Below are positions 19,966-28,582 of a stretch of DNA of 37,338 nucleotides, one piece after another. The notes beneath the pieces are model-generated. The model saw nothing but the letters and a program-made list of their open reading frames with translations, did not search any database and was not told the DNA's origin. The position numbers were made by a program, and so were the translations under genes. The DNA comes from a virus, in IMG/VR virus record IMGVR_UViG_3300023179_000269, positions 1 to 37,338 of that record. One strand, written 5' to 3'. Positions within the stretch are counted from its first letter, which is position 1, and every line of letters begins with the position of its first letter.

Positions 19966-20754
19966 TCAGCCCGCGCTCACGCTGAAGCCGGAAAGGATCG
20001 CGCGCAGGCCTGCCTTGATCGCAAGGCGCTCTGCCGAGGTCAGCCGGCGGTTATAGAACAGGATCGCCACGCCGCGCGTGTCGAGCGTGGTCACCGTCTT
20101 GGTGAAGAGGTTGAAAGCCGGGCCGCCCAGCGTGCGCGATCCGGTGCCGCCGATGGCCGAACCGTTTGCCTCGGTCACGGTATCGCTCACCGAACGGAAG
20201 CCCGAATCCTGCGTCAGCGAGTAGCCCGCCGAAAGCATCACATAGCTGCTATCGCGCGCCGAAGAGACCGAAAGCAGGTTGGTGTTATAGCCCGCTACGT
20301 CGTCGAACTGCGTGAGCGCGGTATCCCATGATGCCGTTGCGTCGAAAGCCACGCGCCGGGTGTTGCCGCTGATCGAACCAGTGAACAGCGCGATGCGGCT
20401 TGTGCTGGTAGTCGGAAACTTGCCCACGGCGAAGATTTCGAATTCGTTGGCCGTTCCAGCTGCCGCCAGGGCATCGGCGGTGAACGGCGTCATCAGGTAA
20501 TTCGAATTGTTGCCGATGAACTCGGTGGCCTGCACGCCCTGCGAACCTGCCACCGTCGAGCCGACTTGCGTCAGGTTACGGCCATTGTTCGAAAGATCCT
20601 TGAGCGCGTTGCTGACGTATCCGGAGCCGGTCAGATAGCCCGCATAGAGCGGGTTCGATCCATCGGCATTGCGGATGAAGGTCAGCGCCGAACGCTTGCC
20701 CAGCACCGGGCTTGAAATGGTGCCAGCAACTTTGATCACGGGAGAGCCGGGCAT
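19966..20754 (-). CDS. tail-fibre protein with LamG/concanavalin-like domain
   Basis: 262 residues, beta-rich, with the layout of a concanavalin-type sandwich: KDLSNNGRNLTQVGSTVAGS, TANEFEIFAVGKFPTTSTSR, ALFTGSISGNTRRVAFDATA and a C-terminal AILFYNRRLTSAERLAIKAG. The final pattern (strand, then RxLTxxE) is usual in LamG-like phage proteins. It is probably a carbohydrate-binding fibre in host recognition. It stands between a second SGNH fibre and the lysis block. Confidence 0.72.
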   Translation of the reverse strand: MPGSPVIKVAGTISSPVLGKRSALTFIRNADGSNPLYAGYLTGSGYVSNALKDLSNNGRNLTQVGSTVAGSQGVQATEFIGNNSNYLMTPFTADALAAAGTANEFEIFAVGKFPTTSTSRIALFTGSISGNTRRVAFDATASWDTALTQFDDVAGYNTNLLSVSSARDSSYVMLSAGYSLTQDSGFRSVSDTVTEANGSAIGGTGSRTLGGPAFNLFTKTVTTLDTRGVAILFYNRRLTSAERLAIKAGLRAILSGFSVSAG

Positions 20755-20757
20755 AAG

Positions 20758-22113
20758 TCAGAATCCTTTCGCAATGGTGCGGGCGCCGACGATCGTGCCC
20801 ACGGCAGCGTATCCCGCCGCGCCGAGGTGCAGTTTGTCGCTGGCGGGATTGTCGAGCAGGCTCGACGGGATATTGTCGGTGCCGATGTTGGTCGTATCGG
20901 TCGCGGTCGGGCTGATGCTGGCCAGCGCGAGGCCGTTGACGATCAGATCCTTGCGGATATCGACAAAGGCGCCGGGGTAGAGCGTGGCGAGCTGGTTGTT
21001 GAGGCTGATGATCGCATTGAAGACGTCGCTTTTGCTGCCCGCGTTTTCATCGAGCGCATTGATCACGCCAAGGATGAGGCATCGCCGCAGATCGAAGCGC
21101 TGCACCATGGCTGCCACTTCGGCGAGGATGGCCGCGATCGCATTGTTGAACGCCGTGGTGCCCGCGCCCGTGGCGGGCAGATCATTGCGCCCGACCCAGA
21201 TCACGCAGGGTTGCAGATCCTGCCCATCCACATCGATCCGCAGCGGAGTATCATCGGCCACCGCCACCGAGGTGACGCCCGAAGGCAGCGAATCCGGCGT
21301 GAAGCTATAGGCCTCCACCCCTGCCGAGCTGGTGCGCGTGACGGTGCCTTTCAGGCCGTTGATCCGCGCGCGGCAGGTATTGGTGCTGGTATTGGACGGG
21401 GTGGAAAGGAACAGCGCGGCGCTCTTGGTCGCGGTGCTCAGGCCCTGCCAATAGGCAATGGTCTGGCCGTCGATATAGGTGATGGTGTTCGCCCCCGCCG
21501 CGATGGCCCCGCCCGAGAAGCGCACCGTGCGCGCCCGCGCCCCGGCCCGCGTCGAAATCTGGCCCGCCGCTTGCCCGGGAATGGCCTGCACATTGACCGT
21601 GCGGCCCAGCGCCGTCGCCATGACCGAGCCCGGCGTAGGATAGGACGGGAAACCGGCGCTCAGGCTGTCGCCGTACCAGTTCATCGCCGTCTTGCCCTGC
21701 AGCGCCGCGATGGCGGCCGCCATGGTGATGATCTGCGGGTGATCGATGCGATCGGGCAGCACTTCGCCCAGCAGGTTGCCCGCGCTGTCCTCGATCGGCA
21801 GCCGCGGCGCGCCGAGCAGGTCGTAATAGACCGTTTCGCGTGCCGGAGTATTCAGCACATCGTTTGCCGCAAGGCCGATAATCTGCGGGTGCGTGACCGT
21901 GCTGCCTGTCACTTCCATCAGCGAATTACCCGCTGCGTCCTCAAAGGACACGCGCGCTTCGGCGCCGAGCGTATCGAAATAGCCGAAGGTGCTGGCGGAA
22001 TTGGCGGCAGCCGTGGCCGATGCAGCGGCGGCGGCGGCATAGACGGCAGAAAGCTGAGTATTGTCCCCCAGCTTCAAGGCGCGCGTCGTGCCGTCGAGAA
22101 TGATATCAACCAT
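20758..22113 (-). CDS. tail fibre with SGNH/GDSL esterase domain
   Basis: 451 residues. The N-terminus (1-45) is an Ala-rich helical stalk. Two related ~35-residue modules follow, one ending THPQIIGLAAND and the other DHPQIITMAAA. The SGNH domain has NWYGDSLSAGF (Ser150) as block I, VIWVGRNDLPA as block III and DKLHLGAAGYAAV as block V, so the catalytic set is complete. Such fibres remove acetyl groups from surface sugars. It is the second SGNH protein in the genome and is more canonical than the one at 15670-17838. Confidence 0.85.
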   Translation of the reverse strand: MVDIILDGTTRALKLGDNTQLSAVYAAAAAASATAAANSASTFGYFDTLGAEARVSFEDAAGNSLMEVTGSTVTHPQIIGLAANDVLNTPARETVYYDLLGAPRLPIEDSAGNLLGEVLPDRIDHPQIITMAAAIAALQGKTAMNWYGDSLSAGFPSYPTPGSVMATALGRTVNVQAIPGQAAGQISTRAGARARTVRFSGGAIAAGANTITYIDGQTIAYWQGLSTATKSAALFLSTPSNTSTNTCRARINGLKGTVTRTSSAGVEAYSFTPDSLPSGVTSVAVADDTPLRIDVDGQDLQPCVIWVGRNDLPATGAGTTAFNNAIAAILAEVAAMVQRFDLRRCLILGVINALDENAGSKSDVFNAIISLNNQLATLYPGAFVDIRKDLIVNGLALASISPTATDTTNIGTDNIPSSLLDNPASDKLHLGAAGYAAVGTIVGARTIAKGF

Positions 22114-22116
22114 GGG

Positions 22117-22536
22117 TCAAACCTTTCCGACAAGCGTGAAAGCGCCGCCGAACAGCAGCGATTGCGAGCCCCCTGATGGCGTGAACAGGAAGCTGATCGG
22201 GAACTTCTCCACGCCATCCCCATCGGTATCGGCGGGCAGGGCGCCGGTGGAATTGGCCCCCGTGCCGCTGGCGAGCGTGGCCGTCCATGTCGTGTACCCG
22301 CTGGCACTATCGAACGTGCCGCCGGTGATGCTCAGCGTGGCCAGCGCGCTGGCAGCATCGGGCGCCGCACGGATGGCCCCCGCCAGCGATGCGGTAGACC
22401 AATTGCCCTGCAGCGCGATGGGTAGGGACCAGGCCAACCCGCGCGTTGCAGGCGGCAGGTCCGTCGCCGTCAGCGCGGAGCCGCCCTTTCCGGCCGCAGC
22501 GAGCTGCTGCAGCCAGGCATCGAATGTCGTCGACAT
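22117..22536 (-). CDS. structural protein, unknown (tail fibre region)
   Basis: 139 residues: a helical N-terminus (TFDAWLQQLAAAGKGGSALT), then Gly/Ala/Thr-rich strands and DTDGDGVEKFPISFLFTPSG near the C-terminus. The DTDGDG stretch resembles a calcium-binding loop. Probably part of the distal tail or a fibre connector, inferred from position. Confidence 0.68.
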   Translation of the reverse strand: MSTTFDAWLQQLAAAGKGGSALTATDLPPATRGLAWSLPIALQGNWSTASLAGAIRAAPDAASALATLSITGGTFDSASGYTTWTATLASGTGANSTGALPADTDGDGVEKFPISFLFTPSGGSQSLLFGGAFTLVGKV

Positions 22537-22546
22537 GTGGTGTTTC

Positions 22547-22981
22547 CTACTTGGCGGCCCAGCCCGTGTTGCCGGAGCCGGTTTCCTTCACATAAAGCGT
22601 GGTGCCCGCGCCGCCGTCCGTGCGCAGAAACAGCGTGCCCACCGGCGCGGTGACGGCGCCTTCGGGCGTGCCGGTGCCGGTGCGCGGCAGGGCATAGCCG
22701 CTGGCGAGCTGCACCGTGATCGTATCGGCAGGATCGTTGACCACCACCTGCAGACCGGTGCCCGCTCCCAGCGCAGCGCCGATCACATCGCGGATCGTTT
22801 CGGCATTGCTGCCATCGAAATAGGCCAGGCTGTTCCACCGCGTGGAGCCGTTGCCCACCTTCAGCTTGCCAGTATCGCTTTCGTATCCAAATTCGCCCAG
22901 CGAAAGCAGCGAGTTGGCCGTAGCCCAGTTTGCCGCCGTATCGCGCGCGGCAGCGAACCGGACCTTGACCGTCGTCGTCAT
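22547..22981 (-). CDS. tail fibre with tropism-determinant N-terminal-like domain
   Basis: 144 residues. The N-terminal 60 residues (RDTAANWATANSLLSLGEFG, then YESDTGKLKVGNGSTRWNSL) match the repeat found at the N-terminus of phage major tropism determinant and many fibre proteins. The rest is beta-rich (ITVQLASGYALPRTG, GTLFLRTDGGAGTTLYVKE). It probably forms a trimeric fibre segment. It overlaps the tail-tip gene (ATGA). Confidence 0.8.
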   Translation of the reverse strand: MTTTVKVRFAAARDTAANWATANSLLSLGEFGYESDTGKLKVGNGSTRWNSLAYFDGSNAETIRDVIGAALGAGTGLQVVVNDPADTITVQLASGYALPRTGTGTPEGAVTAPVGTLFLRTDGGAGTTLYVKETGSGNTGWAAK

Positions 22982-24561
22982 GGAATGTCGCCCGAAGTGC
23001 CGCCGTCATAGATCACATCGGTGCGCGGCAAGCGGGCATAATCGGCAATGCTGTCGCGGTCCGCCCCGCTCATCGTGCCGCTCACGGCGCTGGGCGGCGT
23101 GCCCGTGGCGGCAAGCGCGGTGGTATGTTTCGATGCCGTCTCGCTGCGCAGCGTGACCTTGACCGTGAAGTTCGTGGGATCGAGCTCGCGCTTCAGCACG
23201 ATCGCATCGGTATCGAGGCCGAGTTCGGGCAGCGTCACGTGATAGCATTCGCCCGGCCGCACCATGCGCCATTCCGGATTGAGCACCAGTTCGATCGGCC
23301 CTTCCTCCCGGCTGTTCAGGATCCGATAGCTGGCAAGCTGCGCCGCCTGATCGGCATCCTTCACCAGATTGAACGGATATTCCTGCCGCCGCTGTTCGCC
23401 ATCATCGGTGACAAGGCTGCTCATCACGATCGGCTGAAGGCTGACCAGTTCCCAGTTGCTGCCCGGATCGATGCACTTGGGCACCACCGTGTTGATCCGC
23501 GCGGCATAGGGCTGCATCTTGGTCGTTGAATAGGTGCCCTCAGCCAGATCGTCGCGCGTGATCGTGCCGAGCGAGACTTCTGGCGCATCATAGCGTACAG
23601 AAAGCAGCGCGCCGGAAAATACCGGTTCGCCGCTGCCTGCGATGGCGATTTCCTTGAGGTTCGCCCAGCGGTCCCCCGGTTCGAACACGCGCCCAAAGAT
23701 CGTCCAGCCATTGGCATCGCAGACGTTCGCCCAAGCCGCGATCGCTGCCCAATCCACGCCATCGACCGGGAAGCCCACGCCCATCACCGGCTTGCCGTTC
23801 TGGATCCGGCCATAGGCATAGGTGCCAAAATGCAGCGCCGGGTTCTCACTCCAGGTATAGGTGCTTTCGGTGCCGAGCCGGTGCGAGCCCGAACCACCCG
23901 GGAACGTGCTGTCAAGCCGGGGATCATAGACCTTCACCCATTTGCCATAGGCACCCATCACCGGCAGCCCGCCCGCGAAGCGCTTGCCATCCTTGTCAAA
24001 CTTCACGTTCCACGCGATGGCCGCGCAGCCTGAAAGCTTGGCCGATGATCCCCAGCCCGGCGCGCCCGCCCAGGTCAGCGCCAGCGCCGAGCTTTCCGGA
24101 CAGGCACCGAGCTGCGTCGATGTGCCGAGGAAGCCCGAATAGTAGCTGCTATCGGGGACGCCATAATCGAAGCGCGGCGCGATCGAATCGATGGGCCCGT
24201 GCCCGCAATAGACGTCCACGAACAGCCGGTACGGGTTCGGCACATCGTCCACCGTTCCGCCATAGGCACGATCATAGCGCCGCACCCCGCCGACATAGCC
24301 TTCGCCCATCACGTAAGGGCGCGGCGGCTCGACTTCGATCAGCACCTGGTTGGGGCTGCCGCGCGCGGGTGGCGGCTTGGCGAGGAGCTGCGCGGCAAGG
24401 CCTGCAATTCCGGCGATGGCGCCAGCAATTCCGGCAATGCCGCTCAGCGCCCCTGCCGTCGCGCCAAACAGCGTGCCTGCACCGGCCAAAGCTGCGCCGC
24501 CCGTCGCCACAATCGCAACTGCACCCGCGATCACGGCGATCACGCGCAAAATCTTGCTCAT
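22978..24561 (-). CDS. tail tip / host specificity protein
   Basis: 527 residues. An N-terminal hydrophobic Gly/Ala-rich segment (about 5-60) is followed by a beta-rich body (PPRPYVMGEGYVGGVRRYDR, VDVYCGHGPIDS, WNVKFDKDGKRFAGG, VMGVGFPVDGVDWAAIAAWA) and a C-terminal domain (ELVLNPEWRMVRPGECYHVT). The size, the hydrophobic start and the position after the DUF6950-like gene match the central tail-tip proteins (J-like) of long-tailed phages, which bind fibres and let DNA pass. The start overlaps the upstream stop. Confidence 0.85.
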   Translation of the reverse strand: MSKILRVIAVIAGAVAIVATGGAALAGAGTLFGATAGALSGIAGIAGAIAGIAGLAAQLLAKPPPARGSPNQVLIEVEPPRPYVMGEGYVGGVRRYDRAYGGTVDDVPNPYRLFVDVYCGHGPIDSIAPRFDYGVPDSSYYSGFLGTSTQLGACPESSALALTWAGAPGWGSSAKLSGCAAIAWNVKFDKDGKRFAGGLPVMGAYGKWVKVYDPRLDSTFPGGSGSHRLGTESTYTWSENPALHFGTYAYGRIQNGKPVMGVGFPVDGVDWAAIAAWANVCDANGWTIFGRVFEPGDRWANLKEIAIAGSGEPVFSGALLSVRYDAPEVSLGTITRDDLAEGTYSTTKMQPYAARINTVVPKCIDPGSNWELVSLQPIVMSSLVTDDGEQRRQEYPFNLVKDADQAAQLASYRILNSREEGPIELVLNPEWRMVRPGECYHVTLPELGLDTDAIVLKRELDPTNFTVKVTLRSETASKHTTALAATGTPPSAVSGTMSGADRDSIADYARLPRTDVIYDGGTSGDIP

Positions 24562-24989
24562 GCCCGCCAGCTCCCTACCACCGCATCGAGCGGGGCTTCC
24601 ATTTCAATCATCCCGTTCGGCCAATCCTGATGCCAGCCCAGCAGCTTGTGCCGTCCGGCGTTGATCACGATCCCATCGAACCCTTCATCCGCCGGCAGAA
24701 CGGCCAGATCGCCCACCAGCATCGCCGCCGGGGCAATCCGCGTGAGCCTAGGCTGCGCATCGAGCATCGCCGCCACATCAGGCCAGCCCCGTTCGGCCAG
24801 CACGCGGCGCGCGCCGATCGGCCCGCGCATCCGGGGCAAGGCTTCCACCTGATGGCCCATCGCGCGCAGATGAAACCGCGCCATGTGCACGCAGGTGACG
24901 CCCTTTTTCCAATCGAACGCGAGGCTGCGATATTTCGCCAGCGTGGCCTCCGTAGCCCGCTTGCGCCGAAGGAGATCATGCTCCGTCAT
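24558..24989 (-). CDS. NlpC/P60-like tail protein (DUF6950-like)
   Basis: 143 residues. FDWKKGVTCVHMARFHLRAM carries a Cys in the position of the NlpC/P60 nucleophile, and GRHKLLGWHQDW supplies later His residues. The family is found in tail tips between the hub and J-like proteins and may trim peptidoglycan during DNA entry. DUF6950 is my recollection of the family number. Confidence 0.78.
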   Translation of the reverse strand: MTEHDLLRRKRATEATLAKYRSLAFDWKKGVTCVHMARFHLRAMGHQVEALPRMRGPIGARRVLAERGWPDVAAMLDAQPRLTRIAPAAMLVGDLAVLPADEGFDGIVINAGRHKLLGWHQDWPNGMIEMEAPLDAVVGSWRA

Positions 24990-25573
24990 TGAAACCGGTT
25001 TCCGCCGAAGTAGCCGCGTCCGACCGGGACTTGCCCGCTGGTCGCAACCGATTCGGTGCCCCAGGTGACCGAGATCGTCAGCCCGTTGGCCTGATCGTGC
25101 CCAGTCTCGCCCGACCAGATCGACTTGTGGAACGTGGGCGAAAGCGCGTTGCCCGATGCCCGGTTGAACAGGCGTTCGGCCATCGAGACCACCGTGGTTT
25201 CGAGCTCGCGCTGGTCCTTGCCCAGCCTCAGCACCGTCTGATCAAGCTGCCCGTCAAACTGCGGCGCGGGCGTGCCGATCACAGCCGAGGTAGTCGGATC
25301 GACTTCCGCGATCCACAACCGGATCCGCGACGTCTGAAAGCCCGGCTGCGAAAGCTGCGTCGGCGTGGCATCGCCCGCGGGTAGCAGCGTCATTGTCAGC
25401 GCGGGCACTTCATCGCCCACGCCTTCGCCCAGCGCATCGATCGCACCCAGCGTGCCGAATACCCCATCACGCGCGGTGAAGGTTTCACTGCCCCACTTGA
25501 CCAGGCCGCCATCGCACAGCCGCACCGTGCCCGTGGGCAGTTCCAGCTTGGCGAGCGCGGCCAGCGTCACCAT
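24986..25573 (-). CDS. tail protein (DUF2163-like)
   Basis: 195 residues from the ATG sharing a base with the upstream stop (TGATG). Beta strands VRLCDGGLVKWGSETFTARD and RIRLWIAEVDPTTSAVIG are followed by FDGQLDQTVLRLGKDQRELE and SMAERLFNRASGNALSPTFH, a pattern of the hub-type tail proteins of GTA-like phages. Probably part of the baseplate hub. An apparent N-terminal extension up to 26011 is a frame shadow of the gene before it. Confidence 0.76.
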   Translation of the reverse strand: MVTLAALAKLELPTGTVRLCDGGLVKWGSETFTARDGVFGTLGAIDALGEGVGDEVPALTMTLLPAGDATPTQLSQPGFQTSRIRLWIAEVDPTTSAVIGTPAPQFDGQLDQTVLRLGKDQRELETTVVSMAERLFNRASGNALSPTFHKSIWSGETGHDQANGLTISVTWGTESVATSGQVPVGRGYFGGNRFQ

Positions 25574-26166
25574 CAGCGCAGTTCCTCGATCGTGAAGCTG
25601 GGCAGGCTGATCAGCTTGCCCACCGGGATCTCGAAATTCACATCGCTGGTCAGCAGCCCTTCGATCACCGGACGCGCGATCAGCACTTCGGAATTGTTCG
25701 CCAGTGCAGTGCGCAGCGGCACGCCGAGCGTGAGCACGGCCTTGCCATCCGATCCCGCGCGAACGGGCCCCGCTACATCGTGCAGATAGCGGACGCCGTC
25801 TGCATCGGTCACGTTCAGCCAGTAGCCTTCGCGCGCCATCCAGCCCGGGGTCAGGCCCTTGAGCTTCAACGTGGTGCCCGCGCTGTCTGTCCCATCCACC
25901 ACCGGCACGCCGGGGCTGCCCTGCAGGCCCTGCGCCAGCGGCATCGGCATGCGTAGCGCATCGGACTTTGCCCGCGTCAGCCGCGCCTTGACCACGCGCG
26001 CCACTTCCCATTCAAGCACGGGAAGCGTGAATTCCACAGTGTAACGGCTGCCAAGCCGGTTATACCGCTGCGCCGGCGCACCCGAGGCCGGGCGCACAGT
26101 GAACCCGAAATCGAGCAGCATCGGCTTGGCACTGCGCGGATAGACAGTGGCGGGCAGCTCGATCAT
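25573..26166 (-). CDS. tail protein (distal tail region)
   Basis: 197 residues, beta-rich: AKPMLLDFGFTVRPASGAPA, SRYTVEFTLPVLEWEVARVV, WMAREGYWLNVTDADGVRYL and VLTLGVPLRTALANNSEVLI. Position directly after the tape measure gene is that of the distal tail protein in long-tailed phages. No detailed family assignment. Confidence 0.76.
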   Translation of the reverse strand: MIELPATVYPRSAKPMLLDFGFTVRPASGAPAQRYNRLGSRYTVEFTLPVLEWEVARVVKARLTRAKSDALRMPMPLAQGLQGSPGVPVVDGTDSAGTTLKLKGLTPGWMAREGYWLNVTDADGVRYLHDVAGPVRAGSDGKAVLTLGVPLRTALANNSEVLIARPVIEGLLTSDVNFEIPVGKLISLPSFTIEELR

Positions 26167-27860
26167 GCCGAAAGGCTCCGCGAACCGGCGCGCCGCACCT
26201 TGTTATAGCCCACCTCGCCCCCCGCGCTGGCAATAGCCGGCGCCGCCCGCAGCACGCGCCCATCGACCACCACATCAAAGTAGGGGCTGGGAATTACCTG
26301 TACTTGCGAGCCACCGCCCGGCCCGGTGCCATTGCGATAGACCGCCGAGCCGCGCGGCAGGCTTACCAGTTCCGGCCCGCGCTCGCCCACCAGCGCGAGG
26401 CCGCCGGGGTGGAACCCGGTGCCGCCCGCATAGTGCGGCACGCTGTTGACTCGGGTAGCCAGCGTCTTGCCGAACAGACCGGTTCCGGCGAGCTGCGTGA
26501 AGAGGCCGATCGCGCTGCTCAGGATCGAAAGAAAATCACCGCTGCGGATCGAGTTTGCCATGTTCTGCAGCGCTGAGACGGTATCCTGCGCCATTTCGCC
26601 AAACGACTTGGCGATGCGCACCGTCTGCGTCTCGGTCTCGTCCGCCGTATCGTTGGCGGCTTTGTTGACCGTGGCGAACGACTTCTGGATTTCCTCGCTC
26701 TGATAGAACAGGTTTTCAAAGATCGGGCTGCGCTGCCCCGGCGCCAGTGCCGCCAGATCGCCCGCCGTACTTCCCAGCGAAAAGCCGCCGCTGCCTGAAA
26801 GCCGCGTCAGCGGGCCCTTGCCGGGGGTGAACACGCTGCCGGGCTTCAGCGGTCCGCCCAGCGTGGCACCGTTCCATGCCGCCGGATTGGCAGGCGGGGT
26901 CCTTGGTGTCGGAACCGGCGCCGCGCCGCCTTGCCCCGTCTGATCGAGCAGGACGCCGCCTATCGAAGTTACGGGATTGATCTTGTTCGCCACATCGTTG
27001 AGCCGCGAAAGGAACTTGCCCGCCGGACTGTTGGCGAACTTGGTCATCGCATCGATCAGCTTGAAAAACCGGTCGACCAGTCGATCGAGCGAATCCACGA
27101 TCTTCTCGATATCGCCCGCGTGCTCGGCGACGGCGACGTTCCACTTCATTTCCAGCTTGCGCTGCAGGAACACGATCTTGTCCGAAGCGGCATCGGCCTT
27201 GTCGGCGAGATCCTTGGAAATGATGATACCAGCATCGGCCGCCTGCTTCATGAAGCTGCGGATCGCCGCCTCACCCTGGCCGAGCAGCGGCTCGAGGTCC
27301 TGCCCGCTCTTGCCAAACAGCGCGACTTCATAGCGCGCGCGCTCTGCCGGGCTGGCAACCTTGGCCAGCGCGCCGGCGATTTCGGGCAGGATCTGGTCCG
27401 CCGTTTTCAGATGACCGTTGGCATCGCGGACCGAGAGGCCGAGCTCGCTAAAAGCCGTGCTCTGTTTCTTGCCGCCCGCCGCCGCCTCACCCATCGAGCG
27501 GGTGAGCTTTTGCAGCGCCTTGTCCATCGTTTCCTGTTCGACGCCGTTCTGTTCGGCGAGCAGGCGGAACTGCTGCAGCGATTCGACGGTGACGCCCATC
27601 TGCTGCGCCGCTTCGGAAAGCGAGCTGGCATATTCAAGCGCGCCGGTGACGGCCTCTTTCAGCGTCGAGACAATGGCCGTGCCAGCGAATGCCGCCGCGC
27701 CGGCCACCAGCGCCTTTGCCATCGAACCGACCTTGAAACCCGCCGCCTCGGCCTTGCTGCCGAAGGTATTGACCTCGGCCGCGGCGCGCTTGGCGCCGGT
27801 TTCGAACGCGGCGCTATCAAGGCCCAGCGAAATCCGCAGCTGGCCGATAAACGTGCTCAT
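26163..27860 (-). CDS. tail tape measure protein
   Basis: 565 residues. The N-terminus (FIGQLRISLGLDSAAFETGA) is typical of tape measure proteins. A hydrophobic stretch follows (MAKALVAGAAAFAGTAIV), then long helices (LQKLTRSMGEAAAGGKKQST, ALAKVASPAERARYEVALFG), a middle membrane-like and helical part, and a Gly-rich C-terminus. At roughly 0.15 nm per residue this implies a tail of about 85 nm, in the siphovirus range (inference). The ATG overlaps the chaperone stop. Confidence 0.92.
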   Translation of the reverse strand: MSTFIGQLRISLGLDSAAFETGAKRAAAEVNTFGSKAEAAGFKVGSMAKALVAGAAAFAGTAIVSTLKEAVTGALEYASSLSEAAQQMGVTVESLQQFRLLAEQNGVEQETMDKALQKLTRSMGEAAAGGKKQSTAFSELGLSVRDANGHLKTADQILPEIAGALAKVASPAERARYEVALFGKSGQDLEPLLGQGEAAIRSFMKQAADAGIIISKDLADKADAASDKIVFLQRKLEMKWNVAVAEHAGDIEKIVDSLDRLVDRFFKLIDAMTKFANSPAGKFLSRLNDVANKINPVTSIGGVLLDQTGQGGAAPVPTPRTPPANPAAWNGATLGGPLKPGSVFTPGKGPLTRLSGSGGFSLGSTAGDLAALAPGQRSPIFENLFYQSEEIQKSFATVNKAANDTADETETQTVRIAKSFGEMAQDTVSALQNMANSIRSGDFLSILSSAIGLFTQLAGTGLFGKTLATRVNSVPHYAGGTGFHPGGLALVGERGPELVSLPRGSAVYRNGTGPGGGSQVQVIPSPYFDVVVDGRVLRAAPAIASAGGEVGYNKVRRAGSRSLSA

Positions 27861-28581
27861 GCGTCAGGGTTTCCCAGAGGTTCGGTTTCGGTAACAGGCG
27901 CTTCCGGCGGCACTGCCATCTGGCCCTCGCGCGCCATGATCGCCCGCTTCCAGGCGCGCAGATTGGCAAGACGGCGTTCGGCAGCTTCCTCCGGATCTTC
28001 AGGCGGGGCGGCCACGTCCATCATCACATGCAGTTCGGGCAATTGGTCCGCGCGCGGCAGCACGGCATTGTGCCAGACTAGCCACCCCCGGCGGCGGCGA
28101 TAGCCATGGATCAGCGCGAGGATCGTGCGCGGGGTTTGCTTCCAGAAGTCTGACGGCTGCCCGCCGGCTTCGCACCAGTTGACAAGGACGGCATCCCAAT
28201 CCCAGGCGTCTGGGGCTGCGCCTTTCCCTCCGCACTCGGATCGCTATCGACCTTGGGCCCATCCACCTTGGGCCCATCCACCTTGGGCATCGCGTTGTTG
28301 AAGGCGCGCATCAGCGCATCGCGCGCATCATCGCAGAGCATCAGGATATCGGCGGCATCCTTGCGCGAGACCAGCTTGCCGGGCGCTTCATCCACCGCTT
28401 CATGCATGGCATGGCGGAACAGCGTTGCCAGCCAGCCTATCCGATCCAGCCCGCCGACCAGCGATTCAAGCCCGACGCCGATCTCGTCCTCCGCCTTCAG
28501 CAGCACATTGCTGTTGATGCAGATCGCGATGATATCGCCTTCGAACGCGAATTCGGCCTCACCCTGCAGACGGTTCGCCAT
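27857..28581 (-). CDS. tail assembly chaperone fusion (lambda G-T-like, by -1 frameshift)
   Basis: If ribosomes slip back one base at GGGAAAG (28228-28222), 120 residues of the upstream frame join 121 residues of the next frame, which ends at 27857. The second part begins GAAPDAWDWDAVLVNWCEAG, then FWKQTPRTILALIHGYRRRR and LANLRAWKRAIMAREG, a sensible folded sequence with no good start of its own. This is the lambda gpG/gpGT arrangement, where the long form recruits the tape measure and tail tube proteins. Slippage itself is predicted, not shown. Confidence 0.8.
28111..28581 (-). CDS. tail assembly chaperone, short form (G-like)
   Basis: 156 residues without frameshift. The N-terminal 115 residues are a GTA gp10/lambda G-like chaperone (GEAEFAFEGDIIAICINSNV, EDEIGVGLESLVGGLDRIGW). 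After the slip site the frame continues 36 residues with a low-complexity, Ser/Gly/Lys-rich tail. Just before the slip site is a triple PKVDG repeat. It begins 1 base after the tail tube gene's stop. Confidence 0.85.
   Translation of the reverse strand: MANRLQGEAEFAFEGDIIAICINSNVLLKAEDEIGVGLESLVGGLDRIGWLATLFRHAMHEAVDEAPGKLVSRKDAADILMLCDDARDALMRAFNNAMPKVDGPKVDGPKVDSDPSAEGKAQPQTPGIGMPSLSTGAKPAGSRQTSGSKPRARSSR
28222..28228 (-). promoter_or_regulatory. -1 ribosomal slippery heptamer GGGAAAG
   Basis: On the minus strand the bases read G-GGA-AAG in the zero frame, the X-XXY-YYZ form, and are the same seven bases used by phage lambda G-T. The -1 frame after the site is open for 121 codons to the stop that overlaps the tape measure ATG. 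It lies in the right gene pair and codon register. Confidence 0.85.
28243..28287. repeat. three 15-bp tandem repeats before the frameshift site
   Basis: CCCATCCACCTTGGG occurs at 28258-28272 and 28273-28287, with a diverged copy at 28243-28257. It encodes PKVDG, PKVDG, PKVDS in the chaperone gene. The repeat is a probable flexible linker and would be prone to slippage in copy number. Confidence 0.88.
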
Positions 28582-28582
28582 A

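Noticed and set aside
20827-22176. 449-residue plus-strand open frame
   Set aside because: Antisense to the SGNH fibre gene, which has complete esterase motifs.
25574-26011. N-terminal extension of the DUF2163-like tail gene
   Set aside because: It is the shadow of the overlapping distal tail gene; the ATG at 25573 forms a TGATG junction.
26931-28103. 390-residue plus-strand open frame
   Set aside because: Antisense to the tape measure gene.
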